Numbered from the stretch's first letter, positions 17,654 through 27,360 are shown. The stretch is DNA of 64,000 nt from Dysgonomonadaceae bacterium PH5-43 (GCA_029916745.1 JARXWK010000003.1:62001-126000), one strand, 5' to 3'. Program-made: numbers and translations. Notes: a model not told the origin generated them from the letters alone.

Positions 17654-19798
17654 ATGAAAAGACTTTTCTTTTTTATGATTTCCTGTGCACTTATAGTATC
17701 AAGTGCAAGTGCTCAGTTGACAAGTTTACCATTCACAGTAAACGACAACAAGTTAGTTGGTCTTTGGGAGTTCAAAACTCAAGCAGATGCGTTTAAAGCA
17801 ACTAAAGGAGAAGACCTAACCCCTACTTTAATTACTGCCGAAGACTGGGTAGAAGTTGATGGTATCCCTACTATCAGAATTAACAAACCGGAGTCAAACG
17901 CTGCTGCCGACCAAAGAGGCTTAGCTGTTGAACACGGAATTGCAGCCAATGGAGGTTCGGAAACTCACGTTAATAACTATTCTATAGTTTTCGACGTTAA
18001 GGTTGACGCAACATCTGGTGGCGGTCAAAATCTTATTTCTTTATTCCGTCCGGGTACTTCTGGCGACGGACGTGCTTTCTTAGGTTTTGATACTAAAAGA
18101 ATGGGATTAACTTCTTACACTCCAAACGCTATTTTATTAGGCGAATGGAACCGTTTCATCTTAAACGTTAACATCGAAAAGAGCACTTACCATATGTATG
18201 CTATTCACCCCGATGGAACTATTACTAAAAATCTTAGTCTAAACAAAACTAACGTTCCTCTTACCGCAGATGGTATGATTGAGTTTTTTGGAGATGAAGA
18301 CGGAGAAAACGGAAGATTAAACGTTGCTAAAATTGCTTTATTTAACGATTTTCTTAACGCTGAAGAGTTGGAAGGCTTAGGAGTTTCGGCATTTAAGGCA
18401 AGCCCCGAAAGTTTAAGCTTTGGGTTTACTCAAATAGAAACTGCAATGGGTAGAGCTATAGATGTAGTCTTTACTGATTTACCTGAAGGAACCAGTGATT
18501 TTGTTGAAATAACTATCCCTGATGAATACAAGGATGTATTGTTAGTGTCTGACGAAAAAGCAATGTTTTCTCTTGACGAAGACGGAGAAACAAGATCTGC
18601 TAAAACAACTTTCTTCTTCTACCCAACAGAAGTAGATAAACAATATAGTTTCTCGGTTACTGCTAAAAACGGAACCAAAGAAATAGTGTTTAAAGTAACT
18701 GGAACAGGGGCTGTTAATTTCATAGACATCGACACCAACGCTTGGTATCGTATACAGTTCGACCAAAGAACAGGACATTGTTTGACCGACAATGGTGCTG
18801 GTGAGATAATAACATCTACTACTCCAAACTTAGAAAACGAATCTCAGTTGTGGCAATTCCAATTCATTGAATTAGACGAAAACGAAGTAAAACAATATAA
18901 GATAGTAAGTAAAGCCGGAAATCATATTGATTACGATTACGAGTTAGATCGTTTCATTTCTACTACTTCTTCAAACAATACATTTACTTTCGATATGCGT
19001 AAGAACGACGCTGGTTGGCAAATCAAATGGAACGAGTATGAATACAAAACATCGAGCGGTAGCACTAATTATGGAGGATACATAAACAAAGTAAATGGAG
19101 ACGACCAGTTTGTTGGTTATTATTATATTCCTGACGCTGGTAGCTCTATTGTTTTATACAAAGAAGATGAGGAAGTTGACTTAGGTTTACCTAAATTCAG
19201 CACCGAAACGGAAGAATATTGGTATCACATACAGTTTGTAAGACGTGCATCTACAAAAAAAATTGTAAAATCGACTGCTCTTCCTTACGATGGTATAGAA
19301 AACTTTGATTTCGTAACTCAAACACTCGACACAATACCAGAAGATACCGACCTATTCCTTTGGAAAATTGTAGGAGATACAACTGAGTGTACGATTGTTG
19401 ATGTTAATGGTTTTGAGTGGAAACTTGTTGATGGCTTTATTGGTGCTGTAGAATCTGGAGAAGGCGATATTTTCAAATTCAAACAATACGGAGGAAAAAC
19501 TTGGGCATTGTATGAAGAAATAAATTCGCAATACATCAACGATAACGCTGGAAGTAAGATAGGATTCTGGAGTCTTGATGCTGGTGGCGAAATAAACTTC
19601 ATTCCTTATATACCTTCAAGCATAGATGCTCCATCTGTTACTACCGACAATGCCAACGACCCTGTGGTAAGCACTACTTACTACACTATCGATGGCGTGT
19701 TATTAGGAAATAAACCTAACAACGTGGGTATATATATAGAAAAGAATATCCGCAAATCGGGTAAAGCTTTTGCAGTGAAAGTATTCGTAACTAAATAA
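17654..19798 (+). CDS. Secreted LamG-like surface protein with possible T9SS signal
   Basis: 714 aa. Signal peptide MKRLFFFMISCALIVSSASA. Residues about 25-235 look like a concanavalin/LamG jelly roll (YSIVFDVKVDATSGG, GRAFLGFDTKRMG, LGEWNRFILNVN, GRLNVAKIALFNDFLNAEE). A beta-sandwich region follows, then two RICIN-like stretches with W and Q motifs (LWQFQFIEL, LFLWKIVGD). The C-terminal 45 residues (TTYYTIDGVLLGNKPNNVGI, then a basic strand) resemble a T9SS-type sorting tail. It probably binds carbohydrate at the cell surface. Preceded by TACGTTTG at 17598-17605. Confidence 0.72.
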   Translation: MKRLFFFMISCALIVSSASAQLTSLPFTVNDNKLVGLWEFKTQADAFKATKGEDLTPTLITAEDWVEVDGIPTIRINKPESNAAADQRGLAVEHGIAANGGSETHVNNYSIVFDVKVDATSGGGQNLISLFRPGTSGDGRAFLGFDTKRMGLTSYTPNAILLGEWNRFILNVNIEKSTYHMYAIHPDGTITKNLSLNKTNVPLTADGMIEFFGDEDGENGRLNVAKIALFNDFLNAEELEGLGVSAFKASPESLSFGFTQIETAMGRAIDVVFTDLPEGTSDFVEITIPDEYKDVLLVSDEKAMFSLDEDGETRSAKTTFFFYPTEVDKQYSFSVTAKNGTKEIVFKVTGTGAVNFIDIDTNAWYRIQFDQRTGHCLTDNGAGEIITSTTPNLENESQLWQFQFIELDENEVKQYKIVSKAGNHIDYDYELDRFISTTSSNNTFTFDMRKNDAGWQIKWNEYEYKTSSGSTNYGGYINKVNGDDQFVGYYYIPDAGSSIVLYKEDEEVDLGLPKFSTETEEYWYHIQFVRRASTKKIVKSTALPYDGIENFDFVTQTLDTIPEDTDLFLWKIVGDTTECTIVDVNGFEWKLVDGFIGAVESGEGDIFKFKQYGGKTWALYEEINSQYINDNAGSKIGFWSLDAGGEINFIPYIPSSIDAPSVTTDNANDPVVSTTYYTIDGVLLGNKPNNVGIYIEKNIRKSGKAFAVKVFVTK

Positions 19799-19799
19799 A

Positions 19800-20085
19800 T
19801 GTTAACGAGCACTTGACAAACGCCTTTTTAGGTTGTATCTTTGCTTAAGCAAATAGTATAAACCCGCTGAGATATAGTTTCTCAGCGGGTTTTTTGTACT
19901 GTTTAATAAAGAAAAAACACCGAATTATATAAAAATCGTGGTGAGTTTAAAGGTAAAAGGCACTGTGGTTTTTTTACGACGCACTATGGTTTTGCAAAAA
20001 CTCCTTACCTATTCAAAAATGCTTAGTTTGTTGTAGAAGACAGATAGTTAAAGTTTACAAAGTAGAGTTAAAGTTTAATCTGCCA
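19800..20085 (+). repeat. Element A, copy 2
   Basis: Same order as 7009-7290: GTTAACGAGCACTTGACAAA, -7 box, terminator hairpin, then TACTGT (19897), CACCGA (19918), TGGTGAG (19939), CACTGTG (19961) and CACTATG (19982) at 21-22 bp steps, then two GTTAAAG motifs (20047, 20067). It fills the gap between two convergent genes and ends at the stop of the gene at 20089. Confidence 0.75.
19813..19896 (+). ncRNA. Second copy of the candidate short hairpin RNA
   Basis: TTGACAAA (from 19813) and TATCTTTG (19836-19843) form the promoter. The stem AACCCGCTGAGA/TCTCAGCGGGTT (19861-19872, 19880-19891) is perfect and followed by a T run. Arms differ at many positions from the copy at 7071, yet both pair fully. 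Confidence 0.55.
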
Positions 20086-20088
20086 GAC

Positions 20089-20529
20089 TTACTTTGACAA
20101 CTTTTCGGGAGGTAACTTAAAGTTAATAGGTAATGTACAATACGACTTAACCGGTTTACCCTCGTTCATTGCCGGAATAAAATTAGGAATAATGCTTACA
20201 AGACGTAACACTTCTGCATTAAACAGCGTGCTTACAGAGCGTAATATTTCGGGATTAGAAATCGTTCCATCTTCATTTACAACGAAACAAACAATCACCC
20301 TACCCTCTATTTTCTGACGAGCCGCATCGGTTGGATATTTTATATTCTCGAATATAAAATTAGCAAGAGCCTCATTTCCTCCCGGATATTGTGGAAAAAC
20401 TTCGGGCTTATTTATTATTTTTTCTTCAACAACTTCAGGTGTAGCTACCTCTTTATGAGTTTTACAACCACTCACAAACAATATACAAACGCAGGTTACA
20501 GCAAAAATTATTCTTCTCATTTTATTCAA
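20089..20529 (-). CDS. Lipoprotein with TonB C-terminal domain
   Basis: 146 aa. The N-terminus MRRIIFAVTCVCILFVSGC is a lipoprotein signal ending in a lipobox Cys; translation may start at 20529 or at the ATG at 20520. Residues about 45-146 form a TonB_C fold: PQYPGGNEALANFIFENIKY, EGRVIVCFVVNEDGTI, ILRSVSTLFNAE, and the final YCTLPINFKL. It lacks the TM anchor and proline-rich linker of true TonB, so it is not an energy-transducing TonB. A minus-strand -7 box TACTTTTG lies at 20549-20556. Confidence 0.8.
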   Translation of the reverse strand: MNKMRRIIFAVTCVCILFVSGCKTHKEVATPEVVEEKIINKPEVFPQYPGGNEALANFIFENIKYPTDAARQKIEGRVIVCFVVNEDGTISNPEILRSVSTLFNAEVLRLVSIIPNFIPAMNEGKPVKSYCTLPINFKLPPEKLSK

Positions 20530-20591
20530 TTTTATTATTTTAGGACAGCAAAAGTAATAATATTATTTATAAAAATTGTAAGTTTGTATTT

Positions 20592-23456
20592 ATGAAAGAA
20601 ATTAAAACAACTAAGGCTCATTTTGTAGAGTTTTTGAAACCTACACTAACCGTAAAAACTTTTAACAACGAAATTGTTACTATCACTTGCAATGAACAAC
20701 AAATTGAAGAGTTAGATAGTCTATTTACTTTCTTAAACAATCATACAGTTCTTAATCTTCTGAACATATTAGAAACCGACAATGATAGATTTGTAGAATT
20801 TATAATATTAGAACCCGATTATCTTATCGACATTAGTGCTTTAGCCGAATGTTTTAAGCCTTATGGCAATCACCCACTGAATTATATTTCCTCTCGTTTA
20901 AGATGTAGAGAAATAACATCTCCTATTTTATTAGGAAATACAGCAAACTTCTTTGTAGACGAATTGATTTACGAAAAAGAATTAAAAGACGATTACATTA
21001 ATCTATTAAAGAAACTTTTTAAGACTGCGGCATTCGAGTTTTCGGCTTGCGACGATCTAAAAGACGAGAAAAAAGAAAGAGATTTCTTTATTAATTGTCA
21101 GAAACAACACCGTAATATACTTACCATAGTAGAAAAGATTTTCCCTAAAGCAAGGATAGAAGAAAACAAAATAATACTCGAACCTTCGTTTATCTCTAAT
21201 GCTTTAGGACTGCAAGGGCGTATGGATATTCTTATGTCGGATTACTCTTCTCTTATAGAACTTAAATCGGGCAAAGCGGTCGAAGATTTCAGAACGGGAG
21301 GAGAGTTTATGAATTCGGCACTAAATCATTATACTCAAATAATTCTTTACTTAGCCATTCTCGAATTTAATTTAGGTTTAGAACCCGAAAGCGTTTCACC
21401 TTACTTGTTGTACTCTAAATATCCTATACTGCACAAAGAAAACTATTACAGAACTCACCTACAGCAAGCTTTACAATTACGCAATAAGATTGTTGCTTAC
21501 GAATATATTATACAGTCGGCAAATAACATCGATACCACAAAGGAAATTCTGGCAAGAATAAATTCTAAAAACTTAAACATAGCCAATCTTACGGGTAAGT
21601 TTTTCGATAACTATCTTGCCCCAAGCATTGATGAGTTTGCTAAAGGATATAATAAATTAAACGAATTAGAAAAAACTTACTTCTTACGTCTATTCACTTT
21701 TGTATCTAAAGAGCTATGGTTATCTAAGGCTGGAGAAAAAGAATACGAAGGCATAAAAAAAGCGTCTGTGTTGTGGAATGCTTCTTTTGAAGATAAACTT
21801 ATTGCAGGCGAAATACTCTACAATTTATCTATTATAGATAATAAGTCGGCAAACGAAGAGCATTCGATTACACTTCAAATACCTGAGTATGAAAGTATGT
21901 ATCTGCCAAACTTTAGGCAAGGCGATGCTATTGTGCTTTACGAGCGTAGAAAAGAAACCGACAATGTAAATAACCGACAAGTATTCAAAGGTTCGATAGA
22001 ATATCTTGGCGATACCATTAAGATTAGGTTAAGATACAGACAAAAGAACTCTTCAGTTTGGCACCCTGAGTCTACTTACGCTATCGAACACGATTATATG
22101 GATTCGACTTACGTTGGTATGTATCGAGCTTTAACTAATTTCGTAAATGCCAACCAAGACAGAAAAGACTTATTGTTGTGCCAACGATTTCCTGCCGATG
22201 CTTCGGAGTGTTACCTACTGGTTGGTCCGCCGGGAACAGGAAAGACATCTATCTCTCTAAAGAATATGGTTGTTGATTGTTTGAGTTCTGAAAACAACAG
22301 TAATATCTTAATCCTATCTTACACAAACAGAGCTGTCGACGAAATATGTAAAACTTTAAACACGATAAGGGGTGTTGATTACATACGCATAGGAAGCGAA
22401 CTTAATTGTTCGCCCGAATACAGAAACAACTTATTAGAAAAGAAATTAGATAATTGTTCTAATAGAAAAGAAGTTTATGATGTAATAAGCAACTGCAATA
22501 TCTTTACGGGTACAGTAGCTTCTGTCTGGAACAAATCGGAACTGTTGCAACTAAAAAGCTTCAACCTTTGTATTATCGACGAAGCCACTCAACTATTAGA
22601 GCCTCATCTGCTCGGAATACTTTGTGCTAAAAACAAATCGGAAAACAATGCTATTAAACGCTTTATAATGATTGGCGACCATAAACAGTTGCCCGCCGTT
22701 GTTCTTCAAACTAAACAGGAAAGCTCGGTTTATGAAGAAAATCTTAACGAGATAGGACTTACCGACCTTAGTAATTCTTTGTTTGAACGACTACACAAAA
22801 AGTATTCGCAAGAGAAACAAAATCATCTTTTAGGATTCCTTAATCAACAAGGACGAATGCACCCCGATATATCTTTCTTCCCTTCTAAATATTTCTACGA
22901 AGGAAAGCTCGAATGTGTTGGGCTTCCTCATCAACAAGAGGTTTTAAGCAACAACAGAAAGAGATTGACCTTTTATGCTGTTGCTCCCTCTAAAGAAGAG
23001 CAAGCCTCAAAAACAAATATTAATGAAGCAAACGAAGTGGTTAATATCTGTCGTGAAATATACGAACAAGATAAAGAAAACTTCTCTCCCGAAAGTATAG
23101 GAATTATAACTCCTTTCAGAAACCAGATAGCTCTTATAAGGAAACAATTACAAGAAGATAATTACGAACTATTTTCTAACATAATAGTTGATACGGTAGA
23201 AAGATTTCAGGGTAGTCAGCGCGACACTATCATCTATTCTTTTTGCATTAAAAACAAAGCTCAACTCGAAGCTCTACCTAATGTAATGACCGATGAAGAT
23301 ATTGTTATCGACCGCAAACTAAATGTTGTATTAACTCGCGCAAGGAAATATCTTCACATAGTAGGAAACGAAGAATTGTTATCTAACAACGAACTATATC
23401 GAGAGCTTATTCTTCACATAAAAGACCAGAGTAACTACTCGATTACAAACAAATAA
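20592..23456 (+). CDS. Dna2-like PD-(D/E)XK nuclease fused to SF1 helicase
   Basis: 954 aa. The N-terminal half holds a RecB/Cas4-like nuclease: GRMDILM followed by SLIELKSGKA gives the D...ExK core, then an alpha helix with HYTQIILYLA. From about residue 540 comes a superfamily 1 helicase: LVGPPGTGKTSISL (motif I), SYTNRAVDE (Ia), IIDEATQLLEP (II), MIGDHKQLPAV (III), QGRMHPDI (IV), TVERFQGSQRD (V) and NVVLTRARKYL (VI). The arrangement matches Dna2 proteins, which process flaps and ends. A role in repair or defence cannot be told apart here. A TAAGTTTG box at 20579-20586 ends only 5 bp before the ATG, so the message may be nearly leaderless. Confidence 0.85.
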   Translation: MKEIKTTKAHFVEFLKPTLTVKTFNNEIVTITCNEQQIEELDSLFTFLNNHTVLNLLNILETDNDRFVEFIILEPDYLIDISALAECFKPYGNHPLNYISSRLRCREITSPILLGNTANFFVDELIYEKELKDDYINLLKKLFKTAAFEFSACDDLKDEKKERDFFINCQKQHRNILTIVEKIFPKARIEENKIILEPSFISNALGLQGRMDILMSDYSSLIELKSGKAVEDFRTGGEFMNSALNHYTQIILYLAILEFNLGLEPESVSPYLLYSKYPILHKENYYRTHLQQALQLRNKIVAYEYIIQSANNIDTTKEILARINSKNLNIANLTGKFFDNYLAPSIDEFAKGYNKLNELEKTYFLRLFTFVSKELWLSKAGEKEYEGIKKASVLWNASFEDKLIAGEILYNLSIIDNKSANEEHSITLQIPEYESMYLPNFRQGDAIVLYERRKETDNVNNRQVFKGSIEYLGDTIKIRLRYRQKNSSVWHPESTYAIEHDYMDSTYVGMYRALTNFVNANQDRKDLLLCQRFPADASECYLLVGPPGTGKTSISLKNMVVDCLSSENNSNILILSYTNRAVDEICKTLNTIRGVDYIRIGSELNCSPEYRNNLLEKKLDNCSNRKEVYDVISNCNIFTGTVASVWNKSELLQLKSFNLCIIDEATQLLEPHLLGILCAKNKSENNAIKRFIMIGDHKQLPAVVLQTKQESSVYEENLNEIGLTDLSNSLFERLHKKYSQEKQNHLLGFLNQQGRMHPDISFFPSKYFYEGKLECVGLPHQQEVLSNNRKRLTFYAVAPSKEEQASKTNINEANEVVNICREIYEQDKENFSPESIGIITPFRNQIALIRKQLQEDNYELFSNIIVDTVERFQGSQRDTIIYSFCIKNKAQLEALPNVMTDEDIVIDRKLNVVLTRARKYLHIVGNEELLSNNELYRELILHIKDQSNYSITNK

Positions 23457-23537
23457 AACTGACTTAATTACTTTTTCCTTTGTTTTTTTGTATCTTTACA
23501 CAATTATTCGTTCGTAAAAATGTAAAAGGAAGTATTT

Positions 23538-24833
23538 ATGGAAAGATTAGCAATAAATTTTTTAAGAAACTGGAAGCTTAAAACTAATCGTAAACCCCTT
23601 ATCGTAAAGGGTGCTCGACAAGTTGGAAAGACTTGGTTATTAAAAGAATTTGGAAAGCGTGAATATACTCAAACCGCTTATGTAAATTTTGAAACTTCTA
23701 AATTATTACAATCTATATTTATTGACGATTTTAATATTAATCGCATAATATCTGCTATACAGATAGAGACAGGAGTGCAAATAAATCCTGAGAACACCCT
23801 TATTATACTTGATGAAATACAAGAGGCTGAAGGTGCTTTAACCTCTTTGAAGTATTTTCAAGAAAATGCTCCCGAATATCACGTAGTTGCAGCAGGTTCT
23901 CTGCTTGGTGTTGCTCTGCATAGTACAAAGTCTTTCCCTGTAGGCAAAGTTGATTTCTTAAATCTTTACCCTTTAAGCTTTCCTGAATTTCTATTAGCAT
24001 TGCAACAAAAGCCTCTATTCGACTTGCTTTACAGCCAAGATTGGAGTCTAATTAAAACATTCAAAGATAAATACATACAGTTACTCCGACAATATTATTA
24101 CATAGGAGGTATGCCTGAAGCTGTATCTTCTTATATTATAAATAATGATTTTTCAGAAGTAAGATCTATTCAAAAAAACATCTTAGAGTCTTACGAGCAA
24201 GACTTCTCCAAACACGCTCCCGACGATATAGTTCCTCGCATACGTATGCTTTGGAATTCCATTCCTGCTCAGCTTGCAAAGGAAAATAAAAAGTTCATCT
24301 ATGGTTTAATAAAGAGTGGTTCGCGTGCTAAAGAATACGAATTAGCTTTATCGTGGCTTATCGACAGCGGTTTAGTTCATCAGGTTAAACGTATTTCAAA
24401 GCCTGCAATACCATTAAAAGCTTACGCCGACAATTCTGCTTTCAAACTATATATTGTCGACTTAGGACTATTGGCGGCTATGGGAGATATTGATGTAAAA
24501 ACTTTATTAGATGGCAATAATATATTTGAAGAGTTCAAAGGATCTTTAACCGAACAGTATGTGTTGCAACAAATAGTTACGAATCCTAATATACCTATTT
24601 ACTATTGGTCGGCAGAACAAGCTTCGGCTGAAATAGACTTTGTTATTCAATACGATGGCAAAGTGGTTCCGATAGAAGTAAAAGCGGAAGAAAACTTAAA
24701 AGCAAAAAGCCTGAAATCATATTATAATAAATATAAACCAACATTAGCTGTTAGAACTTCAATGTCGGACTATCGTGAAGAAGATTGGCTCGTTAATATT
24801 CCTCTTTATTCTATAGGTTCAATGAATAAGTAA
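23538..24833 (+). CDS. AAA ATPase with DUF4143 (nuclease-like) C-terminus
   Basis: 431 aa. Walker A VKGARQVGKTWLLKEF (residues about 22-37), Walker B LIILDEIQEAEGAL, then a GSLLGVAL sensor-like segment. The second half is DUF4143, with IDFVIQYDGKVVPIEVKAEE as a restriction-like D...ExK motif. Such proteins are abundant and mobile in Bacteroidota; their function is not established. It starts 81 bp after the nuclease-helicase, in the same direction. A second, diverged paralogue lies at 50.0-51.3 kb. Confidence 0.88.
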   Translation: MERLAINFLRNWKLKTNRKPLIVKGARQVGKTWLLKEFGKREYTQTAYVNFETSKLLQSIFIDDFNINRIISAIQIETGVQINPENTLIILDEIQEAEGALTSLKYFQENAPEYHVVAAGSLLGVALHSTKSFPVGKVDFLNLYPLSFPEFLLALQQKPLFDLLYSQDWSLIKTFKDKYIQLLRQYYYIGGMPEAVSSYIINNDFSEVRSIQKNILESYEQDFSKHAPDDIVPRIRMLWNSIPAQLAKENKKFIYGLIKSGSRAKEYELALSWLIDSGLVHQVKRISKPAIPLKAYADNSAFKLYIVDLGLLAAMGDIDVKTLLDGNNIFEEFKGSLTEQYVLQQIVTNPNIPIYYWSAEQASAEIDFVIQYDGKVVPIEVKAEENLKAKSLKSYYNKYKPTLAVRTSMSDYREEDWLVNIPLYSIGSMNK

Positions 24834-24843
24834 ACCAGGGCAA

Positions 24844-25851
24844 CTACTCGATTACAAACAGAAGCGACTCCCCTACTCTAATCCAGTTATAAAGAAACTC
24901 GGCGTGAGAAGTTGCGTTTCGCACACACATATGCGAACGAGGAGTTGTTCCCAATGTATTGCTCCACTCTATATCAGTGGTTCGTGGAAGATTAACAGGA
25001 ACTCCGTGTATGTATCCACCGTTAGAAAAGCGACTTGCAAAGGGCGAATAACCGCCTATGTTGTTTGTTCCGTCTACCAAATAAAACATTTTGGGCTTCT
25101 TTTCTTGAAAAACAAACAACCCAACTGGCGTTTCGTGCTGATACGGCGGACGACGCAAGCCCGTTGTTGCCGGATTCTTACTTCTTACCAACCAATCGAC
25201 ACCGCTTTTCTCCAAAGTTGTAATGTTCTGATTAACAACATCAACGAACGCAACTTTATCAAACACAGCAGAATCAACTAAATGCTTGACATACTTTTTA
25301 GGGATATACCATTCGCCGCCAAACCAGACGTGCTCGGCCTTTATAAACGAACCATAATCTCCGATATATTTCACCAGCGAACCATCATTGCTATATCGCT
25401 CAGGTTTAATTGTATCGTTCAGACTGTAAAGCGGAACCGACTGGCGACGCTGAACCCCATACTTATCAGAAATATTTCCATAAGCATTTCGTTCATACTC
25501 CTTAATTAAAGGAGCCTCACCATTCCTGTTTTTATAATTTTGCAACGTAGCCCAAAGAGCAGGCTCTTGCTGAATAGAATCTACAAAAAACAAAAGATTA
25601 CGTATCTTGTTCCACTGAAAACGCCGAGTAGTATCTTTATAAGGATAGATATCGTCGAGAGTATATTTATCGTAAAGCAAACCCAACTCAATATTAATGT
25701 CTGATAATGTTAGCTTAGGCTCTGGATTTACCGCTACAGTATCTATGTTAATTTTCAGCTTCTCACGCTCAACAATATTATTGTCCACCTCGCCACAAGA
25801 AGAGAAAACGAAAATCGACATACCAACCAACAACGAGCTTAACTTATACAT
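24844..25851 (-). CDS. L,D-transpeptidase family lipoprotein (YkuD-like)
   Basis: 335 aa from ATG 25851; the longer frame to 25887 lacks a better signal. The signal MYKLSSLLVGMSIFVFSSC ends in a lipobox Cys. The catalytic region is near the C-terminus: TPVGLFVFQEKKP, then IHGVPVNLPRT and SHMCVRNATSHAEFLYNW, with the Cys in the place of the nucleophile and the upstream His conserved. Such enzymes cross-link peptidoglycan or attach proteins to it. The motif reads SHMCVRN rather than the usual SHGCVRL/M. It converges on the ATPase with a 10-bp gap. Confidence 0.8.
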   Translation of the reverse strand: MYKLSSLLVGMSIFVFSSCGEVDNNIVEREKLKINIDTVAVNPEPKLTLSDINIELGLLYDKYTLDDIYPYKDTTRRFQWNKIRNLLFFVDSIQQEPALWATLQNYKNRNGEAPLIKEYERNAYGNISDKYGVQRRQSVPLYSLNDTIKPERYSNDGSLVKYIGDYGSFIKAEHVWFGGEWYIPKKYVKHLVDSAVFDKVAFVDVVNQNITTLEKSGVDWLVRSKNPATTGLRRPPYQHETPVGLFVFQEKKPKMFYLVDGTNNIGGYSPFASRFSNGGYIHGVPVNLPRTTDIEWSNTLGTTPRSHMCVRNATSHAEFLYNWIRVGESLLFVIE

Positions 25852-25971
25852 AATATTTGCTATTAAAGATAGTTTATATTTTAACAAACGAATAGATACA
25901 AAGTTTTATTCTACAAAACATTCAAAATAAAAAGCATAAGATAATTTTATACTTTATTCATTATTTAACAC

Positions 25972-25979
25972 TATCTTTG
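25972..25979 (+). promoter_or_regulatory. -7 box of fabD
   Basis: TATCTTTG, 25 bp before the fabD ATG, matches TAnnTTTG exactly. Confidence 0.6.
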
Positions 25980-26004
25980 CAGCCTAAATTTTAATCATAA
26001 AGAA

Positions 26005-26859
26005 ATGAAAGCTTACGTATTTCCCGGACAGGGAGCACAGTTTGTAGGTATGGGCTTAGACTTATACAACGAATCGCCCATAGCCAAAGATTTGTTTGAG
26101 AAAGCAAACGAAATACTTGGATTCAGAATAACAGATTTAATGTTTAACGGAACAGACGAAGACCTTCGTCAGACCAAAGTTACACAGCCAGCAATATTCC
26201 TACATTCGGTTATATTAGCAAAAACAATGGGAGACAGCTTCAAGCCAGATATGGTAGCGGGGCACTCTCTGGGTGAGTTCTCGGCATTAGTTGCCGCCAA
26301 CGCATTGTCGTTCGAAGACGGACTGAAGTTAGTTTACAAAAGAGCCTTAGCAATGCAAAAAGCTTGCGAACAAAACCCAAGCACAATGGCAGCAGTTTTA
26401 GGTTTAGCCGACGAAGTAGTAGAAAAGATATGCGCAGAAATAGACGAAGTAGTTGTGCCAGCAAATTATAACTGCCCCGGACAAATAGTTATCTCGGGAA
26501 GCATAGCAGGAGTAGATAAAGCCTGCGAAAAACTAAAGGAAGCCGGAGCAAAAAGAGCACTAAAACTAAACGTAGGCGGAGCATTTCACTCTCCACTAAT
26601 GCAGCCAGCACAAAACGAATTAGCAGAAGCAATTAACTCAACAGAGATACAAACTCCGATATGCCCGATATATCAAAACGTGAGCACAAAAGGAGAAACC
26701 GACCCAAAGGTGATAAAAGAAAATCTGATAAGCCAACTTACAGCTCCAGTTAAATGGACGCAATCGGTGAAGAATATGATTGCAGATGGATGCACCGACT
26801 TTACAGAACTCGGACCCGGAAACGTGCTTCAAGGGCTTATAAAGAAAATTAACGTATAA
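26005..26859 (+). CDS. fabD: Malonyl-CoA:ACP transacylase
   Basis: 284 aa. Transfers malonyl from CoA to acyl carrier protein at the start of fatty acid synthesis. Motifs: YVFPGQGAQFVGMG at the N-terminus, the nucleophile elbow GHSLGEFSAL with Ser88, an RALAMQKACE arginine region, the catalytic His in GGAFHSPLM, and LGPGNVLQGLIKK at the end. A stand-alone gene with its own promoter, not next to other fab genes here. Confidence 0.96.
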   Translation: MKAYVFPGQGAQFVGMGLDLYNESPIAKDLFEKANEILGFRITDLMFNGTDEDLRQTKVTQPAIFLHSVILAKTMGDSFKPDMVAGHSLGEFSALVAANALSFEDGLKLVYKRALAMQKACEQNPSTMAAVLGLADEVVEKICAEIDEVVVPANYNCPGQIVISGSIAGVDKACEKLKEAGAKRALKLNVGGAFHSPLMQPAQNELAEAINSTEIQTPICPIYQNVSTKGETDPKVIKENLISQLTAPVKWTQSVKNMIADGCTDFTELGPGNVLQGLIKKINV

Positions 26860-26883
26860 CCCGAGTCGCAAAAAAACAAACAC

Positions 26884-26912
26884 ATAGGAGGTAGCAAAAA
26901 ACTATCTCCTAT
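26884..26912. terminator. Bidirectional terminator after fabD
   Basis: ATAGGAGGTAG (26884-26894) pairs with CTATCTCCTAT (26902-26912) over an A-rich loop, with T and A runs outside. The stop codon of the convergent small gene lies inside the right arm. Confidence 0.7.
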
Positions 26913-27103
26913 TTTTCTTTACCCTTCTTCTTCGCATCAATATAAAAGCCAACACCTATAAACGCAGCCGAACAAACGGCATAAAAAACATTCTGAAACA
27001 AAGTATTCTCATTAGGAACCGAAAACAACATAAAGCACAAAACCAACCAAAGCACAACAATACACACCTTTTGCGATTGAGACAAACCCTTTCTCTTCTT
27101 CAT
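26909..27103 (-). CDS. Small two-TM membrane protein of unknown function
   Basis: 64 aa from the ATG at 27103, chosen because MKKRKGLSQSQK is a normal positively charged lead into the first TM segment. Two hydrophobic helices (VCIVVLWLVLCFMLFSV and VFYAVCSAAFIGVGFYI) are joined by a short loop, and the tail is KKKGKEK. Small proteins of this layout are frequent in Bacteroidales but I know no function. Convergent with fabD. Confidence 0.6.
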   Translation of the reverse strand: MKKRKGLSQSQKVCIVVLWLVLCFMLFSVPNENTLFQNVFYAVCSAAFIGVGFYIDAKKKGKEK

Positions 27104-27170
27104 AAAAAAATAATTATTACCGCTATTTATAACGCGAGCAAATATAAACATTTATTGCAAACAAAGCAAA

Positions 27171-27198
27171 GGCCGAACCTCAAACTTGAGATTCAGCC
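27171..27198 (-). terminator. Strong hairpin downstream of the 1138-aa surface protein gene
   Basis: On the minus strand GGCTGAATCTCAA and TTGAGGTTCGGCC pair over all 13 positions (two G-T pairs) with a 2-nt loop, followed by TTTGCTTTGTTTGC. It lies beyond the family D array and probably ends the surface-protein transcript. Confidence 0.6.
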
Positions 27199-27211
27199 CC
27201 GCCTCAATTAG

Positions 27212-27358
27212 TAGAAATATTTTCATACGGACGAAAATTTATTTTCATGCGGACGTAAATTTATTTTCGTACGTGCGAAAATTTATTTTCAGACGTGCGG
27301 AAATTTATTTCCAGACGTGCGAAAATTTATTTCCAGACGTGCGGAAATTTAAGTCCCC
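27212..27358 (-). repeat. Family D array: GGAAATTTATTTCC every 22 bp
   Basis: Six units begin at 27229, 27251, 27273, 27295, 27317 and 27339, exactly 22 bp apart; a degenerate one precedes them. Each holds a small palindrome, GAAAA TTTA TTTTC or GGAAA TTTA TTTCC, with both arms changed together in most units, then the spacer (A/C)GACGTGC. The array ends 3 bp before the stop codon of the surface protein gene and so forms its 3' untranslated region. Confidence 0.85.
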
Positions 27359-27360
27359 AA

